Source: Halomontanus rarus (GTDB taxonomy: Archaea; Halobacteriota; Halobacteria; Halobacteriales; Natrialbaceae). From it: 64,000 nucleotides of DNA. Positions 34,873 through 43,582 of this stretch are shown in pieces (within the stretch, counting starts at the first letter, position 1; each line of letters starts with the position of its first letter). A program made the translations under genes and the position numbers. The stretch is from positions 2,666,001-2,730,000 of the forward strand of contig NZ_CP071597.1 in the NCBI RefSeq assembly GCF_017357405.1, read 5' to 3'. The notes beneath the pieces were generated by a model that saw only the letters and a program-made list of their open reading frames with translations, did not search any database and was not told where the DNA came from.

Positions 34873-35490
34873 ATGTCCACGGACGACACCGAGACACCGA
34901 GTGACGCGGGCGATCGGCGAACCACCGACGACCACGGCCACGACGTCATCGACCCGCTGTACGTTGGCATCGTCACCGTCTCGACCTCGAGAGCCGGCGA
35001 GGCGGATCCCGACGACCCCGGCGGCGACACCATTCAGGAGATATTCGAAGACGAAGGCCACGAGGTGCAGGCTCGGGAACTCGTTCGAGACGATTACGGG
35101 GCGATCCGCACCGCGGTCCGGAGTCTCGTCGCGCGCCGGGAGATCGACGTCGTCGTGACGACCGGCGGCACGGGCGTCACTGCCGACGACGTCTCGCCGG
35201 AGGCGACGTCGGCGCTGTTCGAGCGCGACCTCCCCGGCTTCGGCGAACTCTTCCGGTCGCTCTCGTGGGAGGAGGTCGGGACTCGAGCGATGGCCTCCAG
35301 GGCCACCGCGGGAATCGCCGCCGACACGCCGGTGTTCTGTCTGCCCGGGAGCACGAACGCGGTCCGAACGGCCTGTGAGCGACTGATCGTCCCCGAAGCG
35401 CCACACCTCGCCGGACTGGCGACGAGCCATCGGACCGATGCGACCGATCAGACGCTCTCGGCGTACCAGTCGGACTCGAGCACTGACTGA
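34873..35490 (+). CDS. moaB: MoaB/MogA-family molybdopterin adenylyltransferase
   Basis: This 205-residue protein starts at ATG 34873; a GTG at 34867 would add two residues. The MoCF-binding domain begins LYVGIVTVSTSRAGEADPDDPGGDTI and has the signature VVTTGGTGVTADDVSPEAT, followed by LSWEEVGTRAMASRATAG and FCLPGSTNAVRTAC. The family adenylates molybdopterin before metal insertion in molybdenum-cofactor synthesis. A polar N-terminal extension and C-terminal tail flank the core. It is divergent from the alcohol dehydrogenase. A related Moco gene, mobB, lies at 52277. Confidence 0.9.
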   Translation: MSTDDTETPSDAGDRRTTDDHGHDVIDPLYVGIVTVSTSRAGEADPDDPGGDTIQEIFEDEGHEVQARELVRDDYGAIRTAVRSLVARREIDVVVTTGGTGVTADDVSPEATSALFERDLPGFGELFRSLSWEEVGTRAMASRATAGIAADTPVFCLPGSTNAVRTACERLIVPEAPHLAGLATSHRTDATDQTLSAYQSDSSTD

Positions 35491-35979
35491 AACGAGTGAC
35501 ACACCCATCGCACAGTCCGCGGGTCTCGCTCACGGTGCGCGCCGAACCGCGCTCGTCGTGCGATCGGGTGTGCAGACGTTCGGTGGCGACAATCGGTCGG
35601 CGAACGTCACCCGAGCGCGAATCGAAGTCGGACGGGTCAGTAACCGTGTTCCGATTCTCGAGCGGTCTCCGATAGCTCGAGTAAAGATATGTCGGACATC
35701 GCGACGGACCGGACTCGCCTTGACAGTAGCACAAGTGAAATTGTAGTTTGGCAAGTTATATTTCATTAGGGCCGTCAGTCACGCGTAGATGGCTCTCGGA
35801 TCGATCGTGTCCCCCGCACACGAACTGCGCGTTTTCGGAGGCTTCGGTTCTCGATACGGATACTCGAGCAGCGCCGTACTGACGCTCGGTAACAACGACG
35901 AGTTCACTCTCGAGGTTTTAATAACTAATATCTGCAAAATAACAATATTTAACTTCTACATGGTGTGTGTTAGTAACCA
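35491..35979. other. Intergenic promoter region before ABC operon
   Basis: No convincing gene is present in this 489-bp stretch. The left half is normal GC DNA and the right half (35905-35975) is strongly AT-rich, with TAATAACTAATAT at 35919 and several TATA-like boxes (AACAATATTTAAC near 35942). It probably holds the promoter and operators of the substrate-binding protein gene at 35980. Confidence 0.6.
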
Positions 35980-37638
35980 ATGAGCGAACGATACCATCGA
36001 CGAACAGTGCTAGGGGGTACCGTCAGCGGTCTCGGACTCCTCGCCGGCTGTCTCGGCGACGGTGATTCGGGAGGGACGGGAACGGTGGATTCGAACTCGA
36101 GCGCAACCGAATACGGAGGCGAGAACGACGGTCGCGTAGACCGGTCGTTCACCGTCGGCCTCCCGTCCGATCCGACTGGTGCGAACTGGGACGTTTACGG
36201 CGGCGCGACGCCCTACTACACGCAGGTCCTCGAGCCGCTCGTCGGGACGAGCGAGGCGATGGAACCCGAACCACTGTTAGCGACCGACTGGGAGGCGACC
36301 GACGACACCACGTGGGTGTTCGACCTGCGCGAGGACGTCACCTTCCACAACGACGAGCCGCTGACCGCCGACGCGGTCGTCCACACCTTCGAGGCCGTCG
36401 TCGACCACTGGAGTCACGTCCCCGGCTGGATCGGCCTCGAGTCGGGTAACGTCGAACCGATCGACGACCGCAGCGTCGAGTTCGTCACCACCGAACCGTT
36501 CCCGACGTTTCCGGGGACGATTTCGCACAGCTACTACGGAATCGTCCACCCTGAAACGGACGCCGACTCGAGCACTGTCGTCGGCACCGGACCGTTTCGG
36601 GTCGAGCGGATCGTGAGCGGGGAGTCGGTGACCGTCGTCCCGTTCGCAGATCACTGGCGCGGTGAGGGCGAGACCGGTGCGGACACCGAGATCGAAACCG
36701 ACATCTGGAACGATCCCGCGCTCGAGGAACTCACCTTCCGCTACTACGAGGACCCGAGTACGCGCGTCCTCGCGCTTCGCAACGAGGAACTCGATCTCGC
36801 GCTCGAGCCGCCGCGAAACGAGGTGAGCGAACTCGTCGACGACGACGCGACGAGCGTCGACCGCCAGCTCGCGCCGCGGGCGGGATTCGGCGCCGTAAAC
36901 CTGTACGAAGCGCCGACGAACGACGAGGACCTCCGGCGGGCGCTGGCCTACGCGATCGATCAGGAACAGCTCGTCGAGACGGTTCTCGAGGGCGTCGGCG
37001 AACCGGCACGCAGCCCCATCTCGTCTGCGGTCCCGTGGGCCGCCCGCGACGAGTTGCCCGCCTTCGGTCCCGACCGCGAGCGGGGTGCGGACCTCGTCGA
37101 ATCCTCGAGTTACGACGGCGAGACCCTCGAGATCCTGATCGACGGCAGCGAGCCCGACGATCGGACGGTCGCGGCGGTACTCCAGAACTGGTTCGGCGAA
37201 ATCGGCGTCGAAAGCGAGATCCGGTCGGTCGAAGCCGCCGCGTTCTACGACGTCTTCCGCGAGGGCGAGTCGAACGTCTCGCTGGTGAACCTGGGCTCGA
37301 ACAGCGCGGCGTCGGATTACCTCATCCGGGCGATGTTTCACTCGCTGGGAACTGACAACCGCCAGTTGTACGAGTCCGAGGGGACGGGAATCATGAATCC
37401 CGGCGAGGCGGTCGACGACCTCATCGACGAGGGGTATCGGGCCGACTCGCTCGAGGAGAAACGCGAACTCTACGGCGAGGTTCAACGACGCGTCGTCGAG
37501 ACCGGCGCCGCCTTGCCACTGTACTACGTCGAGTACGGCCTCGCACGCCACGCGGACGTGACCGGCGTCGAGACCCATCCGATCGACAAGCTGATCGACT
37601 GGCGGGGGCTCTCGCGGGACGGACGGAGAGGTGTCTGA
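35980..37638 (+). CDS. ABC transporter substrate-binding lipoprotein (peptide/nickel family 5)
   Basis: This 552-residue protein has a Tat-like signal YHRRTVLGGTVSGLGLLAGC (Cys at about 24) and a family 5 solute-binding fold: YTQVLEPLVGTSE, LATDWEATDDTTWVFDLREDVTFHNDEPLTADAVVHTFEAV (family signature), GTGPFRVERI, RRALAYAIDQEQLVETVL and RREVETGAALPLYYVEY-like closing segment. It binds oligopeptides, nickel or another small ligand outside the membrane. It is first in a cluster with two permeases and a fused ATPase. An AT-rich promoter motif shared with the COG0523 operon makes a metal ligand attractive but unproven. Confidence 0.92.
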   Translation: MSERYHRRTVLGGTVSGLGLLAGCLGDGDSGGTGTVDSNSSATEYGGENDGRVDRSFTVGLPSDPTGANWDVYGGATPYYTQVLEPLVGTSEAMEPEPLLATDWEATDDTTWVFDLREDVTFHNDEPLTADAVVHTFEAVVDHWSHVPGWIGLESGNVEPIDDRSVEFVTTEPFPTFPGTISHSYYGIVHPETDADSSTVVGTGPFRVERIVSGESVTVVPFADHWRGEGETGADTEIETDIWNDPALEELTFRYYEDPSTRVLALRNEELDLALEPPRNEVSELVDDDATSVDRQLAPRAGFGAVNLYEAPTNDEDLRRALAYAIDQEQLVETVLEGVGEPARSPISSAVPWAARDELPAFGPDRERGADLVESSSYDGETLEILIDGSEPDDRTVAAVLQNWFGEIGVESEIRSVEAAAFYDVFREGESNVSLVNLGSNSAASDYLIRAMFHSLGTDNRQLYESEGTGIMNPGEAVDDLIDEGYRADSLEEKRELYGEVQRRVVETGAALPLYYVEYGLARHADVTGVETHPIDKLIDWRGLSRDGRRGV

Positions 37639-37739
37639 CCGTGTCGACCGGACGGCCTCGAGACCGAGAGCGAGAGCGAAAGCGAGCTGCGGAGGAACGT
37701 GAACGACGGAGACAGACACGGAGGCTGACGACGTAACCG

Positions 37740-38678
37740 ATGTTCCCGCTTCGACGCCTCTCGAGTACGGTCGTCGTCCTGTTGGGCGTGACAATACTCA
37801 CGTACGGGCTGATCTTTCTGACGCCCGGCGACCCCGCGACCGTCGTCTTACAGGAACAGCTGGGTCACCAGCCAAGCGAGCAATCCGTCCGGGACTTTCG
37901 GGCCGAACAGGGGCTCGACGACCCCGTCCCGGTGCAGTACGCGAACTGGCTCGCGGACGTTCTTCGGGGCGACCTCGGCGACTCCTACTACGGCGACGGC
38001 CCGGTCCTCGAGTTGCTCGTCGACCACCTCCCGCAAACGCTCGCGCTCGCCGGTGCGTCGATCCTCGTCGCCATCTGCGTCGCGCTCCCAGCGGGGATCG
38101 CAAGCGCCTGCTACCGGGGAACCCGGATCGACTACGCGAGCCAGCTGATCGCTCTGCTGGGCGTCTCGACGCCGAACTTCTGGCTAGGCTACCTGCTGAT
38201 CATCGTCGGGGCGCTTCGACTGGGCCTGTTCCCCGTCGCCGGCGCCGGCAGCCTCCCGCAACTGGTCCTCCCGGCGATCACGCTCGGGACCGGGATGGCC
38301 GCCGTCCTCACGCGGCTCGTGCGATCGTCGCTGCTCGAGGTCCTCGCAGAACCCTTCGTCGACGGCGCTCGCGCTCGAGGCGTCCCCGAGCGGGCGGTCG
38401 TGGTGGTCCACGCGCTCCGGACGGCGCTGCTCCCGGTGGTGACGATGATCGGCCTCCAGCTGGGGTACGTCCTCGGCGGCGCGGTCGTCGTCGAAGTCGT
38501 CTTCCAGCGGCCGGGGCTCGGTACCCTGCTGGTCGACGCGGTGTTCGCCCGCGACTATCCGGTCGTCCAGGGCGTGACGCTGCTGGTCGGAACGCTGTTC
38601 GTCGCCGTCAACCTGCTGACCGACCTCGTCTACCGACGGCTCGATCCGCGGGTCTCGATCGGAGGTGTCGGGACGTGA
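37740..38678 (+). CDS. ABC transporter permease, DppB/NikB type
   Basis: This 312-residue protein begins FPLRRLSSTVVVLLGVTILTYGLIFLTPGDPA, the signature start of DppB/OppB/NikB permeases. It has six transmembrane helices and the EAA loop VRSSLLEVLAEPFVDGARARGVPERAV, which contacts the ATPase. It lies 101 bp after the binding protein and overlaps the next permease by four bases (GTGA). Confidence 0.93.
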   Translation: MFPLRRLSSTVVVLLGVTILTYGLIFLTPGDPATVVLQEQLGHQPSEQSVRDFRAEQGLDDPVPVQYANWLADVLRGDLGDSYYGDGPVLELLVDHLPQTLALAGASILVAICVALPAGIASACYRGTRIDYASQLIALLGVSTPNFWLGYLLIIVGALRLGLFPVAGAGSLPQLVLPAITLGTGMAAVLTRLVRSSLLEVLAEPFVDGARARGVPERAVVVVHALRTALLPVVTMIGLQLGYVLGGAVVVEVVFQRPGLGTLLVDAVFARDYPVVQGVTLLVGTLFVAVNLLTDLVYRRLDPRVSIGGVGT

Positions 38679-39574
38679 GCGTGCGCTCTACCCTCGAACG
38701 CTGCCGCCCGATCGTCGAGCATCCGACCCTCCGGACGCTGGCTCGAAACCGGGCCGCCGTGGCTGGTGCGGTCGTCGTCGCCGGCCTCGCGGTGCTCGCC
38801 GCCGTCGGGCCCGTTCTCTCACCGTACGATCCGACCGCGCAGGATCTGGCGAACCGCCTGCGGAGCCCGTCGCTCGCTCACCCGCTGGGGACCGATCAGC
38901 TGGGCCGGGACGTCGCGACCCGACTGGCGGCCGGCGCTCGCGTCTCGCTGGGGATCGCCCTGCTGGTGACCGGTATCCGACTCGCGCTCGGGGTCTCCGT
39001 CGGCCTCGTCGCCGGCTACGTCGGCGGCTGGGTCGACGAGGTACTGATGCGGGTCGTCGACGTGTTGCTCGCGTTTCCGGGGATCGTCCTCGCGCTCGTC
39101 GTCGCCGGTGTCGCGGGGCCGAGCCTCCGAAACCTCGTCCTCGCGCTCGCCGCCGTCGGCTGGACCACCTACGCGCGGGTCGTCCGGAGCAGCGTCCTCG
39201 AGGTGCGCGAACGCGCCTTCGTGAAGGCTTCGCGGCTAACCGGCGCGCCGCGACGGCGGGTGATCCGTCGGCACGTCCTCCCGACCGTCGCCGGTCCCGT
39301 GGTCGTGCTGGCGACGCTCGATCTCGGCGGCGTGATCCTCGCGACGGCGGGGCTCTCCTTTCTCGGGCTCGGCGCGCAGCCACCCGCTCCGGAGTGGGGG
39401 ACGATGCTCGCGACCGGCCGCCACCACCTTCGGGACGCCACTTGGCTCGTCAACGCTCCCGGGCTGGCGATCGTCTGTGCCGTCCTCGGAGCGAACCTGC
39501 TCGGCGACGGGGTGCGCGACGCGTTAGATCCCGAGGGAGAGATCGAACGGAAGAGTGGAGGGAGACGGCGATGA
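38675..39574 (+). CDS. ABC transporter permease, DppC/NikC type
   Basis: This 299-residue protein starts at a GTG overlapping the previous stop. It has an N-terminal cytosolic stretch, six helices and the typical DppC segments HPLGTDQLGRDVATRLAAGARVSL and VVRSSVLEVRERAFVKASRLTGAPRRRVIRRHVLP (EAA loop). It ends LSFLGLGAQPPAPEWGTMLATGR followed by a short basic tail. Partner of the upstream permease; it overlaps the ATPase gene by four bases (ATGA). Confidence 0.93.
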   Translation: MSVRSTLERCRPIVEHPTLRTLARNRAAVAGAVVVAGLAVLAAVGPVLSPYDPTAQDLANRLRSPSLAHPLGTDQLGRDVATRLAAGARVSLGIALLVTGIRLALGVSVGLVAGYVGGWVDEVLMRVVDVLLAFPGIVLALVVAGVAGPSLRNLVLALAAVGWTTYARVVRSSVLEVRERAFVKASRLTGAPRRRVIRRHVLPTVAGPVVVLATLDLGGVILATAGLSFLGLGAQPPAPEWGTMLATGRHHLRDATWLVNAPGLAIVCAVLGANLLGDGVRDALDPEGEIERKSGGRRR

Positions 39575-41718
39575 CCGGGCGAGGACGCGGCGGGCCGGCG
39601 TTCGAGAACCCAGCGGACGACGACGAGCACCCCCACCCGCTGCTCGAGGTCGACGACCTCCGGGTGCGGTTCGACGACGGTCGGGATCGGGAGACGGTCC
39701 GTGCGGTCGACGGTCTCTCGCTCGCCCTCGAGCGCGGCGAGATCGTCGGACTGGTCGGCGAGAGCGGCTGCGGCAAGTCCGCGACGGTTCGCGCCGTTGC
39801 GGGCCTCCACGGTGGAGACGCGCGCGTAGACGGGTCGGTCCGATTCGACGGGATCGACCTCCGCGAGGTCTCCGACGAGTCCCTGCGGCGACTCAGAGCG
39901 ACCCGACTCTCGACGGTCTTTCAGGATCCGAGCGCGACGCTGACACCGACGCGGACCGTCGAAGCCCACCTGACGGAGGCGCTTCGACTCGCCGAGCGGC
40001 CCGCCGATCGCTCGCTACGGGCGTCGCTGGGATTCGGGTTCGACCTCGACCTCGACCCGCGCAAGTGGGGGCGACGGGATGACCGTCGCGAACGGGCGGC
40101 CGACCTGCTCGAGGCGGTCGGACTGGACGCGCGTGCCCTCGAGTGGTACCCCCACGAGTGCAGCGGCGGGGAGGCCCAGCGCGTCTCGCTGGCCGTCGCC
40201 CTCGCCTCGGACCCCGACGTGTTACTGGCCGACGAGCCGACGACGGCCCTCGACGCGACCACGCGGGCGGAGATTCTCGCGTTGCTCGAGTCGACCGTCG
40301 CCGACCGCGAGATGGGGGCCGTGCTGGTGAGTCACGACCTCGGACTCGTCGCCGACGTCTGTGACCGGGTCGTCGTCGCGTACGCGGGCCGGGTGATGGA
40401 GGCCGGGCCGACCGACCGGGTACTCGAGTCGCCGCGCCACCCCTACACGCGGGCGTTGCTCGGGTGTCGACTGGATTCTGTCGGGCCGGGGAAACGGCTC
40501 CCGACGATCGAGGGCGAGGTCCCGGGTCCGACCGTCGAGCCGGCGGGCTGTCCGTTCGCACCGCGGTGTCCGCGGGTGACCGACGAGTGTCGGAATGCAG
40601 CGCCGCCGGTCGTCGCGGTCGACGGCGGAGACGGAGGTGAATGTGGGGACGGGGGTCGAGTTCGCTGTGGCGAACTCGAGCGCGTCGCGGCGAGCGAGGC
40701 GGCGGGCGCGAACGCGGTGACCGCCGCGGACGGCGGCGCACTCGAGCAGTGTGGCGACGGAACGAACGGGAGCGATCGCGAGCGCAAAGGAGGGACGAAG
40801 AGCGAACGTCAAAGCACGGACGCAAACGGGACCCGGACCGCCCCCGCACTCGAGCTGTGCGGTGTCTCGAAGCGCTACCCACTCGAGGACTCCTGGCTGG
40901 CTCGCGCGACCGGCCGCGACCGGTGGCACGAGGCCGTCCGCGACGTCTCGCTCTCGGTTCGACCGGGCGAGACACTTGGAATCGTCGGCGAGAGCGGCGC
41001 CGGCAAGTCGACCGTGATCGACCTCGTGACCGGTCTCGAGGAACCGACGGCGGGGGCGGTGCGGATCGACGGCGAACCGGTCGGGAGAGTGAACGAGCGG
41101 ACACGTGACCAGCTAGCCGCGGTCGGACGCCTCTTCCAGCACCCGCGCTCGAGTCTCGATCCGCGCCAACCGGTGCGGGCGGCGATCGCCGAACCGCTCC
41201 GCGAGGCCGGCCGGGATCGCGAGGAACGCCGGGTTCGAACCGAGGAATTGCTCTCGCTGGTCGGTCTCGAGGCACACCACGCCGATCGTCGGCCCGGCCA
41301 GCTCTCCGGTGGGGAGTGCCAGCGGGTCGGGCTGGCCCGTGCCGTCGCTCTCGAGCCCGCGCTCGTGGTCCTCGACGAACCGACGTCGGCGCTCGACGTC
41401 TCCGTGCGGGCGCGAGTGTGTAATCTTCTGCTCGAACTGCAGCGTCGACTGGGCAGCGCGTTCGTCCTCGTCAGCCACGACCTCGGCGTCGTCGCCCACC
41501 TCGCCGATCGGATCGCGGTGATGCGGGGCGGACGAGTCGTTGAGTCGGGTCCCGCGGAACGGATCTGTGAATCTCCGACTCACGATTACACCGAGCGATT
41601 GCTCGCAGCTGCGAACGCTCGCGGGGTGGGGACCGAGACGGACTCAGGCGACCGACCGACCGATCTCGAAGAAGGCAGCCAGTCCGAGACCGAAACTGAA
41701 CGAGAACATACCAAATGA
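39571..41718 (+). CDS. Fused double ABC ATPase (DppD-DppF fusion)
   Basis: This 715-residue protein starts at ATG 39571; the frame is open further upstream but overlaps the permease. Domain 1 (about 25-350) has Walker A GESGCGKSA, an ECSGGEAQR signature, Walker B LLADEPTTALD and, after it, the oligopeptide/HPY C-terminal motif CPFAPRCPRVTDEC. A low-complexity linker (about 350-425) leads to domain 2 (about 428-690) with GESGAGKST, QLSGGECQR, VVLDEPTSALD and SHDLGVVAHLADRI. Domain 1 also carries an Asp/Leu insertion (FGFDLDLDPRKWG). Fusing both ATPases makes the transporter a four-gene unit. The stop overlaps the FAD oxidoreductase start. Confidence 0.93.
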   Translation: MTGRGRGGPAFENPADDDEHPHPLLEVDDLRVRFDDGRDRETVRAVDGLSLALERGEIVGLVGESGCGKSATVRAVAGLHGGDARVDGSVRFDGIDLREVSDESLRRLRATRLSTVFQDPSATLTPTRTVEAHLTEALRLAERPADRSLRASLGFGFDLDLDPRKWGRRDDRRERAADLLEAVGLDARALEWYPHECSGGEAQRVSLAVALASDPDVLLADEPTTALDATTRAEILALLESTVADREMGAVLVSHDLGLVADVCDRVVVAYAGRVMEAGPTDRVLESPRHPYTRALLGCRLDSVGPGKRLPTIEGEVPGPTVEPAGCPFAPRCPRVTDECRNAAPPVVAVDGGDGGECGDGGRVRCGELERVAASEAAGANAVTAADGGALEQCGDGTNGSDRERKGGTKSERQSTDANGTRTAPALELCGVSKRYPLEDSWLARATGRDRWHEAVRDVSLSVRPGETLGIVGESGAGKSTVIDLVTGLEEPTAGAVRIDGEPVGRVNERTRDQLAAVGRLFQHPRSSLDPRQPVRAAIAEPLREAGRDREERRVRTEELLSLVGLEAHHADRRPGQLSGGECQRVGLARAVALEPALVVLDEPTSALDVSVRARVCNLLLELQRRLGSAFVLVSHDLGVVAHLADRIAVMRGGRVVESGPAERICESPTHDYTERLLAAANARGVGTETDSGDRPTDLEEGSQSETETEREHTK

Positions 41719-42616
41719 CATCGGGACAGACGACAGCGGAGACGACCGCATCGACGAGAGACGAACGGATCGCCGACGTCGCCGTCGTCGGCGGCGGCCC
41801 TGCCGGCTGTTCGGCCGCCGTCTTCACCGCACGAGCGGGCCTCGAGACCGTTCTCCTCGAACACGAACGGTCCTCGTTGCTGAAGTCGGCCCACCTCGAG
41901 AACTACCTCGGCTTCCCGCTTGGAATCCAGCCGAACCAGTTTCTCGAACTCGCCCGCGAGCACGTCCGCGAAGCGGGCTGTCGGTACCGCCGCGAGACGG
42001 TCGTGGACGTGTGGCTCGAGGGTGAACGAGGGGACAGAGGAGAGGGTGCGGGCGAAGGCGAAGCGGGCCCGCGGGAGACCGTACCGGAGAGACTAGCGGA
42101 TCGGAAACGGGAACGGGAACGGAGCCACGAACCGAACCGTCCGACGTCCGGCCGTTCGTCCTCGAGACCGACGGCGGCGTCGGCGGCGAGACGACCGAAC
42201 CCAGCCGCTACCGCGCCGCCCGCCTGTTCGTCGCGTCGTGGGCTCACACGGACTTTCTCGAGGGGCTCCCCGTCTCCCGCGAACCGGAAGAACCGGGGCC
42301 GGTGATGGTGCTCCCGACGGACGGTGACGGCCGCACCGACTGCGAGGGACTGTACGCCGCGGGGCGGATCACCGGTCAGCACCATCAGACGATCGTCAAC
42401 GCAGGCCACGGGGCTCACGTCGCGTTGACACTGATCCGAGACGAGCGCCCCGAGTACTACAACGACTGGGTCGTCCCGGAGGGGTACTACGCCCGCTACG
42501 ACCGCGAGGTACCCGAAGGTGTCGAGGAAATCTCGATCGCGGAACGCAGTCGTCGAACGGGACGGGCGAGGGATCGGATGGCTGCGGTCTTCGACGACGA
42601 TTCGAGGTCTAGTTGA
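41715..42616 (+). pseudogene. FAD-dependent (thioredoxin reductase-like) oxidoreductase, frameshifted
   Basis: Two overlapping frames together make one protein. Frame 1 (41715-42305) gives VAVVGGGPAGCSAAVFTARAG (FAD Rossmann motif), ENYLGFPLGIQPNQFLELARE and a low-complexity linker, then turns into Arg/Ser/Pro nonsense to its stop. Frame 3 is open through the same linker and continues as VRPFVLETDGG..., YRAARLFVASWAHTDFLEGLP, then LYAAGRITGQHHQTIVNAGHGAHVALTLI (C-terminal FAD motif) to 42616. A one-base loss or two-base gain in the Gly/Glu/Arg-coding linker between about 42025 and 42120 would reunite them to about 300 residues. It could be a real inactivation, a sequencing error, or slippage. 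The start overlaps the ABC ATPase stop (ATGA). Confidence 0.8.
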
Positions 42617-42727
42617 TAACTACCACTCTAGAATTAGCACAGATTGGCAACTGATCTGGGTTATTACACAACTCGGAATCGGGTGCTAACAGGCTTTATG
42701 CCGTCTGCGACCGTGGTTTCTCCCGCT

Positions 42728-42862
42728 ATGTGCCACTGTTTCGAAGACGTGTCCGAACTGACCGCCGACGAACGTGCAGAGATCGTCGAGTCCCACACGC
42801 GTGCGGAACTCGAAGCCGAACTGGACGAGGACGACCTGTCGACGCTCGGCCTCACGGCGTAG
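42728..42862 (+). CDS. 44-residue small protein with CHC motif
   Basis: MCHCFEDVSELTADERAEIVESH... is a 44-residue acidic helical protein with a CHC at its N-terminus, starting at ATG 42728. A TATA-like CTTTATGC at 42691-42698 lies about 30 bp upstream, fitting a nearly leaderless transcript. The function is unknown. The Cys-His-Cys triplet might bind metal. The frame extends upstream to 42644 but crosses the promoter. Confidence 0.6.
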   Translation: MCHCFEDVSELTADERAEIVESHTRAELEAELDEDDLSTLGLTA

Positions 42863-42949
42863 ACCGGGGTCCCGTTTCCGTCCGTTTTTTCTCGAGCGTA
42901 GCGGAGAGTAAGCGTTAACTATCGCGCCCGGGTTCGTCCGGTTGCAGGC

Positions 42950-43024
42950 GGGCCCTTAGCTCAGTCTGGTTAGAGCGCTCGGCTCATAACCGAGTGGTCA
43001 ATGGTTCGAATCCGTTAGGGCCCA
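42950..43024 (+). tRNA. tRNA with anticodon CAT (elongator Met or Ile2)
   Basis: This 75-base cloverleaf has acceptor GGGCCCT / AGGGCCC, D loop AGCTCAGTCTGGTTAGAGC, anticodon stem CTCGG/CCGAG around CTCATAA (anticodon CAT) and T loop TTCGAAT. The anticodon alone does not separate elongator methionine from the agmatidine-modified isoleucine tRNA. No intron is seen, and the acceptor is followed by A. Confidence 0.93.
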
Positions 43025-43068
43025 TGGAACGAAGCGAGCAACTTGCGAGTTTCGGGAATGGACTACTA

Positions 43069-43116
43069 CGGATTCGAACCAGGGAGCAGCTTCGCTGCGA
43101 CCGAGGTTCGAATCCG
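43069..43116. repeat. 12-bp inverted repeat of tRNA T-arm sequence
   Basis: CGGATTCGAACC (43069-43080) is the exact reverse complement of GGTTCGAATCCG (43105-43116), and both are pieces of the CAT tRNA T-arm. The 24-base spacer itself holds GCAGC-TTC-GCTGC. Confidence 0.9.
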
Positions 43117-43126
43117 TCAGGGCCCA
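43105..43126 (+). repeat. Copy of CAT tRNA 3' end
   Basis: Twenty-one of 22 bases match the tRNA 3' end at 43003-43024, the single difference being T to C in the T-stem. The copy is in direct orientation 102 bp downstream and ends with GGGCCCA like the tRNA. Confidence 0.92.
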
Positions 43127-43582
43127 CTCAGTGTCCGATTTCTATCCGCTTCGGATTCCGCCGGTAACACGGTCTTCAGTGCACCGAAACGCCAATTATG
43201 GGTTTCGGAAATCGAGGCATTCGGAGTGGCGTCCAACTGAGGATCAGTCGTACCCCTTCGCTGTCGGTCGAAATCCGTAATTATTTCGGGGGTGGTCTCG
43301 CTGAGTCTCGAGCACCCCGATCGCTTCGGCGGGTCGTTCGAAGCCCTCCCGGTGAGACGTGCTCGAGGCTGGGAGACGTCCGAATCGAAAAGCGGTTCGA
43401 CGGGAGAGCGGTCGAACCGATCGTGAAGCCCCAGCGGGGAAGGGATGGTTGGAGTCGGTCAGTCGAATCGTTGGCGAAACGATTCTCCCCCGCCACCGAA
43501 AACGTGTACGTACAGCATCATAAATCCATTGGATATCTAATACGAACTCGAGGAGTCGCTGGAAACGAGGCGGCGACGAACG
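43127..43582. other. Intergenic region without a convincing gene
   Basis: This 456-bp stretch follows the tRNA remnant and precedes the convergent VOC gene. Short open frames are present on both strands, but none shows acidic halophilic composition or a plausible start. The AT-rich part near 43500-43545 (CATCATAAATCCATTGGATATC) is promoter-like. Confidence 0.55.

Noticed and set aside
35789-35983. 64-codon frame before the substrate-binding protein
   Set aside because: Runs through an AT-rich promoter, has no halophilic acidity and overlaps the next start.
38665-39570. N-terminal extension of the fused ABC ATPase
   Set aside because: This part overlaps the DppC-type permease in another frame and is Arg/Pro-rich. 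The ATG at 39571 with a typical ATGA overlap is the better start.
43043-43240. 65-codon frame over the tRNA remnant
   Set aside because: It translates the tRNA 3' copy, and has no support as a gene.
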